Assembly (NCBI GenBank): GCA_964599885.1
Contig: CAZRHH010000017.1
Location: forward strand, 1-47,949
Source: CAZRHH01 sp964599885
GTDB taxonomy: Bacteria > Chloroflexota > Dehalococcoidia > DSTF01 > JACRBR01
Length of the DNA: 47,949 nt
Direction: 5' to 3'
Part shown: piece after piece, positions 15,754 to 24,962 of the stretch
How the letters are laid out: each line of letters begins with the position of its first letter
How positions within the stretch are numbered: the first letter of the stretch is position 1
Made by a program: the position numbers and the translations under genes
The notes under the pieces: model-generated
What the model was told of the DNA's origin: nothing
What the model saw: the letters and a program-made list of their open reading frames with translations, nothing else
Database searches by the model: none

Positions 15754-16872
15754 ATGGACAACACGAATCAGCGGCTCGAGCAGCCGCAGGCCGTCAGCGG
15801 CGTCGAGCCGCTCGAGCCGACATCGACACGCACCAGCCCGACACGCCAGCGGATGCGCCGCCGCACCGGCTCAGGCGACCGCGCGCTCGACGACAAGATC
15901 CGCGCGCTCGTCGAGAGCGTCGGCGTCGAGGATGCCGATTTGCTCGAAGATGCCGTCGCGACGCTGTTCCGCACGTCGCGCGCCGCCAACCGCGGCGAGA
16001 TGAAGCTGATCAGCCGTTCGCTGCGCGAACTGGGACGCGCGTTCCGGATTTTCGCGCCGTATCGGGAGCGGCGGAAGGTGAGCATTTTCGGTTCGGCGCG
16101 CACGTCGGAGGACGACGCCGACTACGGCATCACGCGCGACTTCGCGAAGGCGATCGTCGAGAAGGGGTGGATGGTGATCACCGGCGCCGGCCCCGGCATC
16201 ATGGCCGCTGGCCACGAGGGCGCGGGCGCGGCGAACAGCTTTGGCGTCGGCATCAAGCTGCCGGTCGAGCAAAGCGCGAACGGCTTTATCGCCGGCGACC
16301 CGAAGTTGATCGACTTCAAGTACTTCTTCACGCGCAAGATCATGTTCATGAAGGAGTCCGACGCGTTCGTGCTGCTGCCCGGCGGCTACGGCACACTCGA
16401 TGAAGCGTTTGAGCTGCTGACGTTGATGCAGACCGGCAAGACGGCACTCCGCCCCGTCGTCTTGCTCGATCCGCCGGGCAGCACGTATTGGCGCGAGTGG
16501 CTGGGGTTCGTGCAGGAGCACCTCATCACGCGCGGGCTGGCGTCTCCTGAGGACATGTCGCTGTTCGAGCCGGCCGGCACCATCGACGAAGCGGTCAGCA
16601 CGATCGAGCGTTTTTACGCGAACTACGCGTCGGCCCGCTACGTCGGCGAGCGGATGATCATCCGCCTGCAGCGCGCGCCGAACGACGAGCAGCTCGCTGC
16701 GCTCAACCGCGACTTTGCCGACGTGCTGACACGCGGCCGCATCGAACGCACGCACATCACGCCGGCCGAAGCGAAGGATGGCGACTCCGTGGGTTTGCAG
16801 CGGATCGCGCTCTACCCAACATTCAGCTTCGGTCGCATCCGCCAGCTCATCGATGCGCTGAACCGGATGTGA
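15754..16872 (+). CDS. LOG-family protein (TIGR00730-type nucleotide 5'-monophosphate phosphoribohydrolase-like)
   Basis: The 372-residue protein has an Arg/Thr-rich N-terminal extension of about 100 residues. The LOG Rossmann core follows, beginning at VSIFGSARTSEDD and passing through MVITGAGPGIMAAGHEGA to the signature LPGGYGTLDE at about residues 208-217. Family members cleave ribose phosphate from nucleotide monophosphates (cytokinin-type precursors in plants and actinobacteria) and are often misnamed lysine decarboxylases. The extended N-terminus and C-terminus fit the longer bacterial subgroup. It stands alone, 207 bases before etfB. Confidence 0.88.
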   Translation: MDNTNQRLEQPQAVSGVEPLEPTSTRTSPTRQRMRRRTGSGDRALDDKIRALVESVGVEDADLLEDAVATLFRTSRAANRGEMKLISRSLRELGRAFRIFAPYRERRKVSIFGSARTSEDDADYGITRDFAKAIVEKGWMVITGAGPGIMAAGHEGAGAANSFGVGIKLPVEQSANGFIAGDPKLIDFKYFFTRKIMFMKESDAFVLLPGGYGTLDEAFELLTLMQTGKTALRPVVLLDPPGSTYWREWLGFVQEHLITRGLASPEDMSLFEPAGTIDEAVSTIERFYANYASARYVGERMIIRLQRAPNDEQLAALNRDFADVLTRGRIERTHITPAEAKDGDSVGLQRIALYPTFSFGRIRQLIDALNRM

Positions 16873-16904
16873 GTTACGGGCGTCTCTGGCCGACGGGTGA
16901 AGAT

Positions 16905-16925
16905 TGGTGTCTGGTGTCTGGTGTC
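16905..16925 (+). repeat. Heptad repeat, family A, 3 perfect units
   Basis: TGGTGTC occurs three times without change between the LOG-family stop and the etfB leader. It is the most regular short array in the window after that at 18940. Confidence 0.8.
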
Positions 16926-17079
16926 TGGGCGCGGCCAGCGGTCGTTGCGTTCCTCGATCTGGATCGTAATGCTCGCCTTATGTACCTTTCACCGGCCTCA
17001 GGGGGCCACCTGCGCCGCGCGCCTTATCGCGCCGCCCTGACCACGACACGCCCACATATTTGCCCGAGGGAGGACGAAG

Positions 17080-17874
17080 TTGCACATAGTCGTCTGCGTC
17101 AAACAGGTTCCGGATTGGGACATTCCGCCGTCGAGCTTCAAGGTCGATGAAGCGGCCAAGAAAGTCATTCCACCGCAGGGCGTGGCGCCGGTAACGAGCC
17201 AGTTCGACTCCATCGCCGTGGAAGCGGCGATGCGGATCAAGGACGCCGACGCCAGCACGAAAGTGACCGTGATGAGCCTCGGCGCAGCGACGGCGCGCGA
17301 GACGATCAAGGGTGGTCTGGCGATGGGTGGTGATGAGGGCGTACTGCTGACCGATGACGCCTTCAACAATCTCGACAGCTACGGCGTCGCCACCGCGCTG
17401 ACGGCGGCGATCAAGAAGCTGGAAGACGTGGACCTCGTGCTTACGGGGCGTCAGGCCGTCGATTGGGATCTCGGCGTCACCGGCACGCTGATCGCGGAGA
17501 TGATCGACGCGCCCGTCATCACGTTCGCCAAGGCGATCAGCGTCGACGGCGGCAAAGTGAAGGTCGAGCGCGTGCTGCCCGATGCGTTCGAGACCGTCGA
17601 GGCGTCGCTACCCGCGGTTGTCACCGTCAGCAACGAACTCGGCGAGCCGCGCTATCCGAAATTGCCGCAGATCATGGCCGCCGGGAAGAAGCAAGTGCAG
17701 ACGTGGGGCGCCGGCGATCTCGGCCTCGATGCGGCAGCGCTCGCGCCGCGTCTGACGCTCGAGCAACTCTTCGTGCCCGTTGTCGACACGAAGGTCGAAC
17801 TGATGCCGGGTGACACGCCCGAAGAGCAGGCGATGGCGCTCGCTCGCCGGCTGCGCGAAGCAAAACTCATCTAG
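17080..17874 (+). CDS. etfB: Electron transfer flavoprotein, beta subunit
   Basis: The 264-residue EtfB is half of the FAD/AMP-containing heterodimer that accepts electrons from acyl-CoA dehydrogenases. It starts at a TTG with GGGAGG about 8 bases upstream; the next residues HIVVCVKQVPD are the family N-terminus. The signature TGRQAVDWDLGVTG at about 125-138 and the LPAVVTVSNELGEPRYP block are intact. It is followed after 56 bases by etfA. The set fits fatty-acid or other acyl-CoA oxidation, together with the CoA-transferases and enoyl-CoA hydratase elsewhere in the window. Confidence 0.95.
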   Translation: MHIVVCVKQVPDWDIPPSSFKVDEAAKKVIPPQGVAPVTSQFDSIAVEAAMRIKDADASTKVTVMSLGAATARETIKGGLAMGGDEGVLLTDDAFNNLDSYGVATALTAAIKKLEDVDLVLTGRQAVDWDLGVTGTLIAEMIDAPVITFAKAISVDGGKVKVERVLPDAFETVEASLPAVVTVSNELGEPRYPKLPQIMAAGKKQVQTWGAGDLGLDAAALAPRLTLEQLFVPVVDTKVELMPGDTPEEQAMALARRLREAKLI

Positions 17875-17930
17875 GACGCACATCTCAGAACACGAACGGG
17901 CGCCACGCGCGCCGAAACGGAGAACGACGC

Positions 17931-18902
17931 ATGGCAAACGGAGTATTGATTCTCGCCGAAACCGAAACCCAGGCCGAAGGCGGCGGCATCGCGGCGATTA
18001 CGCAGGAGCTGGTCGGCGCGGCGCAGAGGCTGAACGCTGGTCCGGTGTCCGCGATGCTGATCGGGTCGGGCGTCGAAGCCGCGGCGGCGAAGGTGACGGG
18101 CGTTGACAAGACGTACGTCGTCGATGACGCCGCGCTGGCCGAGTACACCAACGACGCGTACACCGAGGCGGCGCTCGCGGCCGCGAAGCAAGCCGATCCG
18201 GCGGTGATCCTGCTCGGGCAGACCGACATGGGGCGCGATCTCGGCCCGGCGCTTGCGTTCCGTCTCGGCACAGCGGTCGCGATGGACACGATCGCTCTCG
18301 AGATGAAAGACGGCAAACTACACGCGACGCGGCCGGCGTACGGCGGCAACGCACGGGCGGTTAACGGCTTCAGCGCGACACCGGCCGTCGCGACCGTGCG
18401 CCCGAAATCGCAGGACGCTGCGGCTGGTGGGAACGCCGGCGCCGTCGAAAAGGTCGCGTTCAACGCCGGTACGGTTCGGACGAACGTGCTCGACCGCAAG
18501 GAAGCGACGGCGGAAGGAGTGCGTCTCGAGGATGCGGATGTCGTCGTGACGGGCGGGCGCGGGCTTGGTGGCGCCGAGAACTTCGACGTCATTGAAGCGC
18601 TTGCGAAGGAGTTGGGCGGGGCTGTCGGCGCAAGCCGCGCAGTCGCCGACCTCGGCTGGCGGCCGGTAGCAGAGCAGGTGGGTCTGACGGGGAAAGTCGT
18701 CAGCCCGACGATGTACATCGCCGTCGCCGTATCGGGCGCCAGCCAGCACATGGCCGGCTGCTCGGGTTCGAAGAACATTATCGCGATCAACAAGGACGCC
18801 GACGCCAACATCTTCAAGGCAGCGCGCTTTGGCATCGTCGGCGACTACAAGACGGTGATGCCGGCGCTGCTAGACGCGATCAAGAAGGTCAAAGCGGAGT
18901 AG
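17931..18902 (+). CDS. etfA: Electron transfer flavoprotein, alpha subunit
   Basis: The 323-residue EtfA carries the C-terminal FAD-binding domain: VSPTMYIAVAVSGASQHMAG at about 262-281, then the NKDADANIFKAARFGIVGDY block, which are hallmarks of the family. The N-terminal half has the LAETETQAEGG start and GQTDMGRDLGPALA. It forms the etfBA operon with the preceding gene. No ETF dehydrogenase gene is next to it. A five-unit heptad array begins about 37 bases after the stop. Confidence 0.95.
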   Translation: MANGVLILAETETQAEGGGIAAITQELVGAAQRLNAGPVSAMLIGSGVEAAAAKVTGVDKTYVVDDAALAEYTNDAYTEAALAAAKQADPAVILLGQTDMGRDLGPALAFRLGTAVAMDTIALEMKDGKLHATRPAYGGNARAVNGFSATPAVATVRPKSQDAAAGGNAGAVEKVAFNAGTVRTNVLDRKEATAEGVRLEDADVVVTGGRGLGGAENFDVIEALAKELGGAVGASRAVADLGWRPVAEQVGLTGKVVSPTMYIAVAVSGASQHMAGCSGSKNIIAINKDADANIFKAARFGIVGDYKTVMPALLDAIKKVKAE

Positions 18903-18939
18903 CCCGTGGTACCGGGACTGCTGCACGGTTTCGGTGAAC

Positions 18940-18974
18940 TGGTGTTTGGTGTTTGGTGTTTGGTGTCTGGTGTC
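18940..18974 (+). repeat. Heptad repeat, family A, 5 perfect units
   Basis: TGGTGTT three times and TGGTGTC twice run for 35 bases without interruption, in the gap after etfA. It is the longest perfect array in the window. Confidence 0.85.
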
Positions 18975-19008
18975 GGGGTGAGGCGCCAGGCCGGGAGTGT
19001 GATGAATG

Positions 19009-19030
19009 GAGGCGGGCGCGAGCTCGCCTC
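19009..19030 (+). other. Hairpin with GCGA tetraloop after etfBA
   Basis: A 9-bp stem (one G-T pair) GAGGCGGGC/GCTCGCCTC closes on the GNRA-type loop GCGA. There is no following T-run, so it may act as an RNA 3'-end stabiliser or processing signal for etfBA rather than a classical terminator. Confidence 0.4.
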
Positions 19031-19040
19031 TGTGCGTTAG

Positions 19041-19448
19041 GTGTGGATGGAACTGCAGATCGAGTTCTCCGGCGACATCGTCGAGCGGCAGGAACTGCTG
19101 AACGGCACGCAGACGCTGACGCTCGTTGGCGCGAGCAGCGACGGCGCTTGGTCGCTCGTCGGGGACATCGCCTGGAACGTGGGGCTCGTGGACTTCGCCG
19201 GGGAAGGTGACATAACGGTCGGCCGCAACGACGGCTCCGAGCTATTCGGGACGCTTGTCGCTGCCATCGTCACGGAAGCAGACTCCGCGCTCGATGATGC
19301 CGATCACCGCCTCCATACCGAGTACGAGATCGATGGCGGAAGCGGCGAATTCGAATCTGCAACCGGCCGGGCGGCGGCCGACGGCGTCCTCGCTGGTGGC
19401 AGTTTTCGGGTGACGCTGCGCCTCTCGATCGGCGGCGGAGCGGGCTGA
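19041..19448 (+). CDS. Hypothetical beta-rich protein
   Basis: The 135-residue ORF opens with a GTG at 19041; an ATG two codons later (19047) is equally possible. No clear ribosome-binding site is visible. The sequence is acidic and strand-rich. It ends with YEIDGGSGEFESATGRAAAD, a Gly-rich turn of the kind seen in small beta-barrel proteins where GxGxFxxATG marks a hairpin. No signal peptide is evident. I do not recognise the family. It lies between etfA and the GGDEF/HD-GYP gene, all on the same strand. Confidence 0.5.
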   Translation: MWMELQIEFSGDIVERQELLNGTQTLTLVGASSDGAWSLVGDIAWNVGLVDFAGEGDITVGRNDGSELFGTLVAAIVTEADSALDDADHRLHTEYEIDGGSGEFESATGRAAADGVLAGGSFRVTLRLSIGGGAG

Positions 19449-19550
19449 CGCGTCGCTTGCAGTTGGCTCTCAATCGTCCAATCAACCATCGCCTCATGCA
19501 GATTAAGAAGTGTACTGCCGAGAATCAGACACGATCTCAGCAGTATCAAG

Positions 19551-22055
19551 GTGAAATCGGTCAGGCGGATGACGACAGCGGCTCACGTGCAATCCGGCGA
19601 AACAACCCCTCGGCGTGGGGGCAGCCGCCGCGCGCGGCCGTCTCGTACACGGGTGGCCGCGGCGGCCGGCGGCAGTGCCATCGTCCTGATGCTGCTCCTG
19701 CTCGCCAGCTGGATTGTCTTCGGGCCGTTCGACTCGACGCTCGCCGAGTTCGCGGGCGCCGGCGCGCTCGCCACCCTGACGGTGATCCTGGCGCTCGCCG
19801 TCACCGGCTACTGGCGTTCTGTTGCGCACGCAAAGCTGGAACATCACCATCGTGCGCAGCTTGAGGACATCGCACGCCGCGACGAACTCTCGGGCCTGTA
19901 CAACGTCCGGTACCTGCGCGACCGGCTGCACGAGGAGACGGTCGAGGCCGCACGCGGTGGTGGTGCGTTCGCTCTGCTGCTGCTCGACCTGGATAACTTC
20001 AAGGAAGTCAACGACCGCTTCGGCCACGACGCTGGCGACGAACTGATCGCTTCGATCGGCGCCGTCATTAAGGATCTGACGAGCGAGACCGATGTCCCGG
20101 CGCGGCAGGGCGGCGACGAGTTCGCCGTGCTGCTTCCGGGCGCCGACCGCACGGCCGCGGCCGCGGTCGCGGCGTCGATCACGGATGGCATCGCGCAGAA
20201 GTCCCGGGCCGTTGGTTCTATCGGGCACTTTTCGGCGACGGCGTCGTACGGCATCGCCGTGTATCCGGAAGACGCAACCGACGTGGAGGCGCTGATGGTC
20301 GCTGCTGACCGCGCGCTGTACCAGGCGAAGAGCGACAACATCGCGAAGCACGCCCGCACCGCCGAACGCCTGGCGCAGGACGTGTTCTTCGCGATCGGGG
20401 ATGCGATCGGGGAGTCGCTCGACCCGCAGCGGGTGGTGCAGAACTTGTGCGCGGCCGTCGGCACGTCGCTCCGCCTCGACGGCTGCATCATCTGGCTCTC
20501 GCAACAGAACGGCGAGTTGCGGCCACGCGCGTTTTATCTCGCAGGCGATGCCTTCGCAGAGGCCGGCGCACGGCTTGCCGAGCAGCCGATCACGCTGCTC
20601 GAGGCGACCGAGCTTGGCTTCGTGCGGTCGCAACCCCTGTACGTCGATGACGTGGCAAACTCCGACGTGATGCCCGATCGCGTGAAGGGGACACTACCCG
20701 CCGATACATGGATGGTGACGGTGGAGATACCCGAGCCCGCCGGCGGTATGCTGCAGCTCCTCGGCGCGCACGAACGCAGTGAACCCGTAGCGACTGGGCT
20801 GGCACAAGCGATCGCCAAACTCGCCGGCGCCGCGATCCGAAACGCCGAGACGTACGAGACGGCGCGCGCCCATGGCGAGCAGTTGTCGGCGCTGTCAGGT
20901 GTCGGCGGCCTATTGTTCGGCGAGGGGGACTACGAAGAGCGGCTCGGAGCGGTCGTCCGGCGCATTGTCGAGGTTACCGGGCACGACATGATCACAATCG
21001 ATACGTCGGACCCAACCGAGACCAAGCCGTTCATCCGTCATTTCGATGGCCGCGGTCGCGGCGGCGGCAAGTTCGACGAGTCCTCGGCCAATTTGTGGCG
21101 TTCAATGCGCCCCGCGCTCACGCAGCCAGAGGTCGTCACGTTCCTCGAGACGGTCACGCAACCGATCGTCTGGCTTGATCCGGTCAACCAGGTGCCGCAG
21201 TTCTACCGCGACGCCGTCGAGCAAAGCGGCTCGCGGACAGTCGTCATCATGCCGATCAACTGGCAGGGCGAGCTCAAGGGGCTGATGTACTTCGCCAGCT
21301 ACCGCGAGCATGCGTTTGATGAGCAGGACATCGCGCTGATGAGCACAATCGCGGCGCAACTCGCTCCGGCGATCCAGGTCGCGTCGCTGCACGTTGAACT
21401 GGAGCACTCGTACGCCGAACTGAAAGCCGCGCATCTGCAAGCGCTCTTCCGTCTGGCATACGCCGCCGAAGCTCGCGACCCGTACACAGAGTGCGGCCTC
21501 AGCCGCATTCGCGCCATCGCGCAGGCGATCGGCCGTCGCATGGGCATCGAGGGCGATGCGCTGGAATCGCTCGGCTACGGCGCGATCACACATGATCTCG
21601 GCAAGCTGCGAATTCCTGACTCGATCCTGATCAACCCCGGCCGCCTCAGCGACGCCGAGTGGGAGCAGATGAAGAAGCACCCGGAGTGGGGTGCGGAGAT
21701 CATCGGTGACAACGCATTTTACGATGTCGCGCGGCAGGTGGCGCTGAACCACCACGAACGCTGGGACGGCTCCGGCTATCCCGCCGGCCGCGCCGGCGAG
21801 GAGATCCCGCTCGCGGCGCGCATTGTGTCCGTGGCCGACGTCTACGACGCGCTCACCAGCGCCCGCCCGTACAAGGCAGCGTGGCCGGTTGAGCGTGCGC
21901 TCGTCGAGCTGATGCGGATGCGGGGTAAGACGTTGTGCCCGTCTTCGGTCGACGTCTTTATGGAGCTCTGGCGCGAGGGCGAGATCGCCCGCATCGACAC
22001 CGAGACCGAAGACGAGAGCCTCGGCTTCGACATCCGGGACCTTTACGCCGCATAG
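19551..22055 (+). CDS. Membrane GGDEF-GAF-HD-GYP c-di-GMP signalling protein
   Basis: The 834-residue protein joins a c-di-GMP synthase domain to a hydrolase-type domain. Two hydrophobic segments lie at about 40-60 and 68-88, then a GGDEF domain with intact GGDEF at 187-191. The inhibitory RxxD site upstream reads SETD, so its Arg is missing. One or two GAF-like sensor regions fill about 260-620. The HD-GYP domain has HD at 681-682 and HHERWDGSGYP at 734-744. The family's GHSxRV His appears as Leu650 (CGLSRIR). Start is GTG 19551 or ATG 19569. The net activity cannot be predicted. Confidence 0.9.
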   Translation: MKSVRRMTTAAHVQSGETTPRRGGSRRARPSRTRVAAAAGGSAIVLMLLLLASWIVFGPFDSTLAEFAGAGALATLTVILALAVTGYWRSVAHAKLEHHHRAQLEDIARRDELSGLYNVRYLRDRLHEETVEAARGGGAFALLLLDLDNFKEVNDRFGHDAGDELIASIGAVIKDLTSETDVPARQGGDEFAVLLPGADRTAAAAVAASITDGIAQKSRAVGSIGHFSATASYGIAVYPEDATDVEALMVAADRALYQAKSDNIAKHARTAERLAQDVFFAIGDAIGESLDPQRVVQNLCAAVGTSLRLDGCIIWLSQQNGELRPRAFYLAGDAFAEAGARLAEQPITLLEATELGFVRSQPLYVDDVANSDVMPDRVKGTLPADTWMVTVEIPEPAGGMLQLLGAHERSEPVATGLAQAIAKLAGAAIRNAETYETARAHGEQLSALSGVGGLLFGEGDYEERLGAVVRRIVEVTGHDMITIDTSDPTETKPFIRHFDGRGRGGGKFDESSANLWRSMRPALTQPEVVTFLETVTQPIVWLDPVNQVPQFYRDAVEQSGSRTVVIMPINWQGELKGLMYFASYREHAFDEQDIALMSTIAAQLAPAIQVASLHVELEHSYAELKAAHLQALFRLAYAAEARDPYTECGLSRIRAIAQAIGRRMGIEGDALESLGYGAITHDLGKLRIPDSILINPGRLSDAEWEQMKKHPEWGAEIIGDNAFYDVARQVALNHHERWDGSGYPAGRAGEEIPLAARIVSVADVYDALTSARPYKAAWPVERALVELMRMRGKTLCPSSVDVFMELWREGEIARIDTETEDESLGFDIRDLYAA

Positions 22056-22064
22056 CTCCTGCGC

Positions 22065-22092
22065 GTTTCTCGCTTCTCGGCTCCGGTTTCCC
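22065..22092 (-). repeat. Heptad repeat, family B, 4 units
   Basis: On the minus strand the units read GGGAAAC, CGGAGCC, GAGAAGC and GAGAAAC. The array fills the gap between the GGDEF/HD-GYP stop and the ligD start. Confidence 0.7.
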
Positions 22093-22105
22093 ACACAATG
22101 ACGGT

Positions 22106-24907
22106 ATGCCAGACAAACCCGCACCCGATCTCGATTCGCTGCTGCGCTACCGGCAGAAGCGCGACTTCGGAAAGACGCCCGAACCTGCGGCTGGTGCGGA
22201 AACTGCGTCGGAGCGCGACCTGACGTTCGTCGTGCAGCAGCACCGGGCCACGCGCATGCACTGGGACTTCCGGCTCGAGGTCGATGGCGTGCTCGCCTCG
22301 TGGGCCGTGCCGAAGGGGCCTTCGCTCAATCCGAAGGACAAGCGCATGGCCGCGCACGTCGAGGATCACCCGTTCGACTATGGCGGCTTCGAGGGGGTGA
22401 TCCCGAAGGGCAACTACGGCGCCGGCGAGGTGATCGTCTGGGACAACGGTACGTACACGCCCGACGAGAAGGGCGTCTACTCGTGGGGCAACAAGGCCGA
22501 GGGCAGCGCGCGCATGCTCGAAGAGATCGCCGCCGGCAAGGTGTCGTTCACGCTGCGCGGGCAGAAGCTCCGCGGCTCGTGGACGCTCGTGCGCACGCAG
22601 CGCAGCGACAAGGATTGGCTGCTGATCAAGCATCGCGACGAGTACGCGTCGGAGCGCGACGTCCTCGAAGAAGATCAGTCCGTACTGAGCGGCCTGAGCA
22701 TCGGCGACTTGCAAGCAGGCCGCATGCCGACGATGGCGCAGCGTTCCAGCGACGGCGCGCCGCATCCGGCCGCGCGCGAGGCGCCGATGCTGGACGCGCG
22801 GACACTGCGCCCGATGCTGCCGACGCTCGTTTCTGCGCCGTTCTCGCGCAAGGGCTGGATCTTCGAAGCGAAGTTCGACGGCGTCCGCACGCTTGCGTTC
22901 GTCAACGACGGCGCTGTCGAGTTGCGCAGCCGGCGCGGGCTGTCCGCGACGAAACAGTATCCGGAAGCCGTCGCGGCACTGGCGTCGCAGCCGGTCCGCA
23001 GCGCTGTGTTCGACGGCGAAATCCTCGCGATGGGCGAGAACGGCATGCCGGAGTTCCAGGCGGTGCAGGCGCGGATCAATCTCTCGAACGTGAAGGAGAT
23101 CGAACGCACGGCGGCGGAGATTCCGGTGTACTACTACGTGTTCGACTTGCTCTACCTGAACGGCTACGACCTGCGGGATGTGCCGCTCACCGAGCGCAAG
23201 GCGCTGCTGTGGCGCACGATCGAGCAGCAAGAGCACCTTAAGTACGTCGACCACGTCCGCGACGACGGCAAGGAAATGCACGAGGCGGCGTCCCGTCTCG
23301 GGTTCGAGGGCATGGTCGGAAAGCGCGGCGATAGCGGATACGACGCCGGCGCGCGCAGTTCCGCGTGGCTCAAGGTGAAGGACGTCAACGAGCAGGAGTT
23401 CGTCGTCGGCGGCTATACCGTCGGCGAGGGATCGCGGAGCAAGACGTTCGGCGGCCTGCTCGTCGGATATTACGACGGCGACGATCTTCGCTTCGCGTCC
23501 AGCGTCGGTTCGGGGTTGACGGATAAGGCGCTGAACAAGATCACGGCGCAACTCAAAGCGATCGAATCGGATACGCCGCCGTTCGTCAATCCGCCGTCGA
23601 CGATCGGCGGGCGGTGGTCCGGTGGCAAGGCGGCGCGCTGTCTGTGGGTTCGGCCCGAACTCGCGGCTCGCGTGAAGTTCGCATCGTGGACGCGTGACGG
23701 CAATCTACGCGCGCCCGTCTTCCTCGGGCTGCGCGATGACGTCGACCCGCGCAGCATCCGCCGCGAGGACGCCGCGCCCGCCAGCATCGACGTTTTAGCG
23801 GCGGATGCGCCCGCAGCGTCATCGGATAACGTCGAAGCGATCGCGGCGTCAGTCGTCGGCCAGCTTGATCAGCCGACGAAGGACAACATCACCCTCGACG
23901 TCGGCGGCGCTCCGATCAAGGTGACGAATCTCTCGAAGGAGTTCTGGCCGGCGACGAAGGATCATCCGGCGCGGACGAAGCGCGAGCTGATCCGCTACTA
24001 CGCGGCGGTCGCGCCGTACCTGCTGCCGCATCTGCGCGACCGGCCGCTGACGCTCACGCGGTACCCGAACGGCATCGCCGACGAGAAGAGTTTCTACCAG
24101 AAGCACTGGCCGATGAAGTTTCCCGAGGAATTTCGCGTCGACCGCGTCGGCCTCTATTCGAGCCAGAACAAGCGCGATGACGAGTACATCGTCTGCAACA
24201 ACATCCAGACGCTCGTCTGGTTGGCACAGCTCGCCGACATCGAGATGCATGCGTCGATGGCGCGCATCACGCTCGAGCCGGACGCGCTGCATCTGCCGCG
24301 GACGTTCACCGGATCGGAAGAGCAGCTTGAGGAGAGCGTGCTCAACTATCCCGACTACATGGTGTTCGACCTCGATCCATATATTTACGCTGGCGATGAG
24401 AAAAAGGGCGAAGAACCCGCGCTCAACCGAAAGGCGTTCGAGAAAACGCGCGGCATCGCGTTCGCTCTGAAGGATCTGTTGCAGCAGCTGCGGCTGTCAT
24501 CCTTCGTGAAGACAACTGGCAAGACGGGATTGCACATCTACGTGCCCGTCCTGCGCCAGTACAACTACGACGAGATCCGCGCTGCTGCGGCTGCCGTCGG
24601 GCGCTACATGCTGCAGACGCACGAGAAGGTGCTCACGATGGAGTGGTCGGTGCCGAAGCGCACCGGCAAGGTCTTCTTCGATCACGGGCAGAACGCGCGT
24701 GGCAAGACGCTGGCGGCGCAGTACTCGCTGCGCCCATCGGCCAGCGCCGCCGTCTCCGCGCCGGTGACGTGGGACGAACTGGCGAAGATTTACCCGACGG
24801 ACTTCGATATCGACACGCTGCCGGCGCGGGTTGCGAGGGCCGGCGACCTCTGGGCCGGCATCCTCGATGCCAAGCAGGACCTGCGGGCGCTGATCGAAGC
24901 TACCTAA
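22106..24907 (+). CDS. ligD: Multidomain ATP-dependent DNA ligase LigD (PE-LIG-POL)
   Basis: The 933-residue protein is the non-homologous end-joining ligase. Domain order is phosphoesterase, ligase, polymerase. The phosphoesterase part (about 38-185) keeps the metal His residues 46, 52 and 84. The ligase part (about 235-550) has the adenylated Lys256 in EAKFDG. The polymerase/primase part (about 600-925) carries the DLD metal pair at Asp755/Asp757. It starts at the ATG at 22106; the open frame extends upstream into the preceding gene. The Ku partner is not in the window. It is the second gene of a + strand run after the HD-GYP gene. Confidence 0.95.
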   Translation: MPDKPAPDLDSLLRYRQKRDFGKTPEPAAGAETASERDLTFVVQQHRATRMHWDFRLEVDGVLASWAVPKGPSLNPKDKRMAAHVEDHPFDYGGFEGVIPKGNYGAGEVIVWDNGTYTPDEKGVYSWGNKAEGSARMLEEIAAGKVSFTLRGQKLRGSWTLVRTQRSDKDWLLIKHRDEYASERDVLEEDQSVLSGLSIGDLQAGRMPTMAQRSSDGAPHPAAREAPMLDARTLRPMLPTLVSAPFSRKGWIFEAKFDGVRTLAFVNDGAVELRSRRGLSATKQYPEAVAALASQPVRSAVFDGEILAMGENGMPEFQAVQARINLSNVKEIERTAAEIPVYYYVFDLLYLNGYDLRDVPLTERKALLWRTIEQQEHLKYVDHVRDDGKEMHEAASRLGFEGMVGKRGDSGYDAGARSSAWLKVKDVNEQEFVVGGYTVGEGSRSKTFGGLLVGYYDGDDLRFASSVGSGLTDKALNKITAQLKAIESDTPPFVNPPSTIGGRWSGGKAARCLWVRPELAARVKFASWTRDGNLRAPVFLGLRDDVDPRSIRREDAAPASIDVLAADAPAASSDNVEAIAASVVGQLDQPTKDNITLDVGGAPIKVTNLSKEFWPATKDHPARTKRELIRYYAAVAPYLLPHLRDRPLTLTRYPNGIADEKSFYQKHWPMKFPEEFRVDRVGLYSSQNKRDDEYIVCNNIQTLVWLAQLADIEMHASMARITLEPDALHLPRTFTGSEEQLEESVLNYPDYMVFDLDPYIYAGDEKKGEEPALNRKAFEKTRGIAFALKDLLQQLRLSSFVKTTGKTGLHIYVPVLRQYNYDEIRAAAAAVGRYMLQTHEKVLTMEWSVPKRTGKVFFDHGQNARGKTLAAQYSLRPSASAAVSAPVTWDELAKIYPTDFDIDTLPARVARAGDLWAGILDAKQDLRALIEAT

Positions 24908-24962
24908 ATCTCCCTCCAATCGCACATTGACAGTTGAGCAATCGTGCAACTAGCATCAAACG

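Noticed and set aside
22043..23551. 502-codon frame antisense to ligD
   Set aside because: LigD motifs on the other strand are complete; the antisense product is Arg/His-rich without domains.
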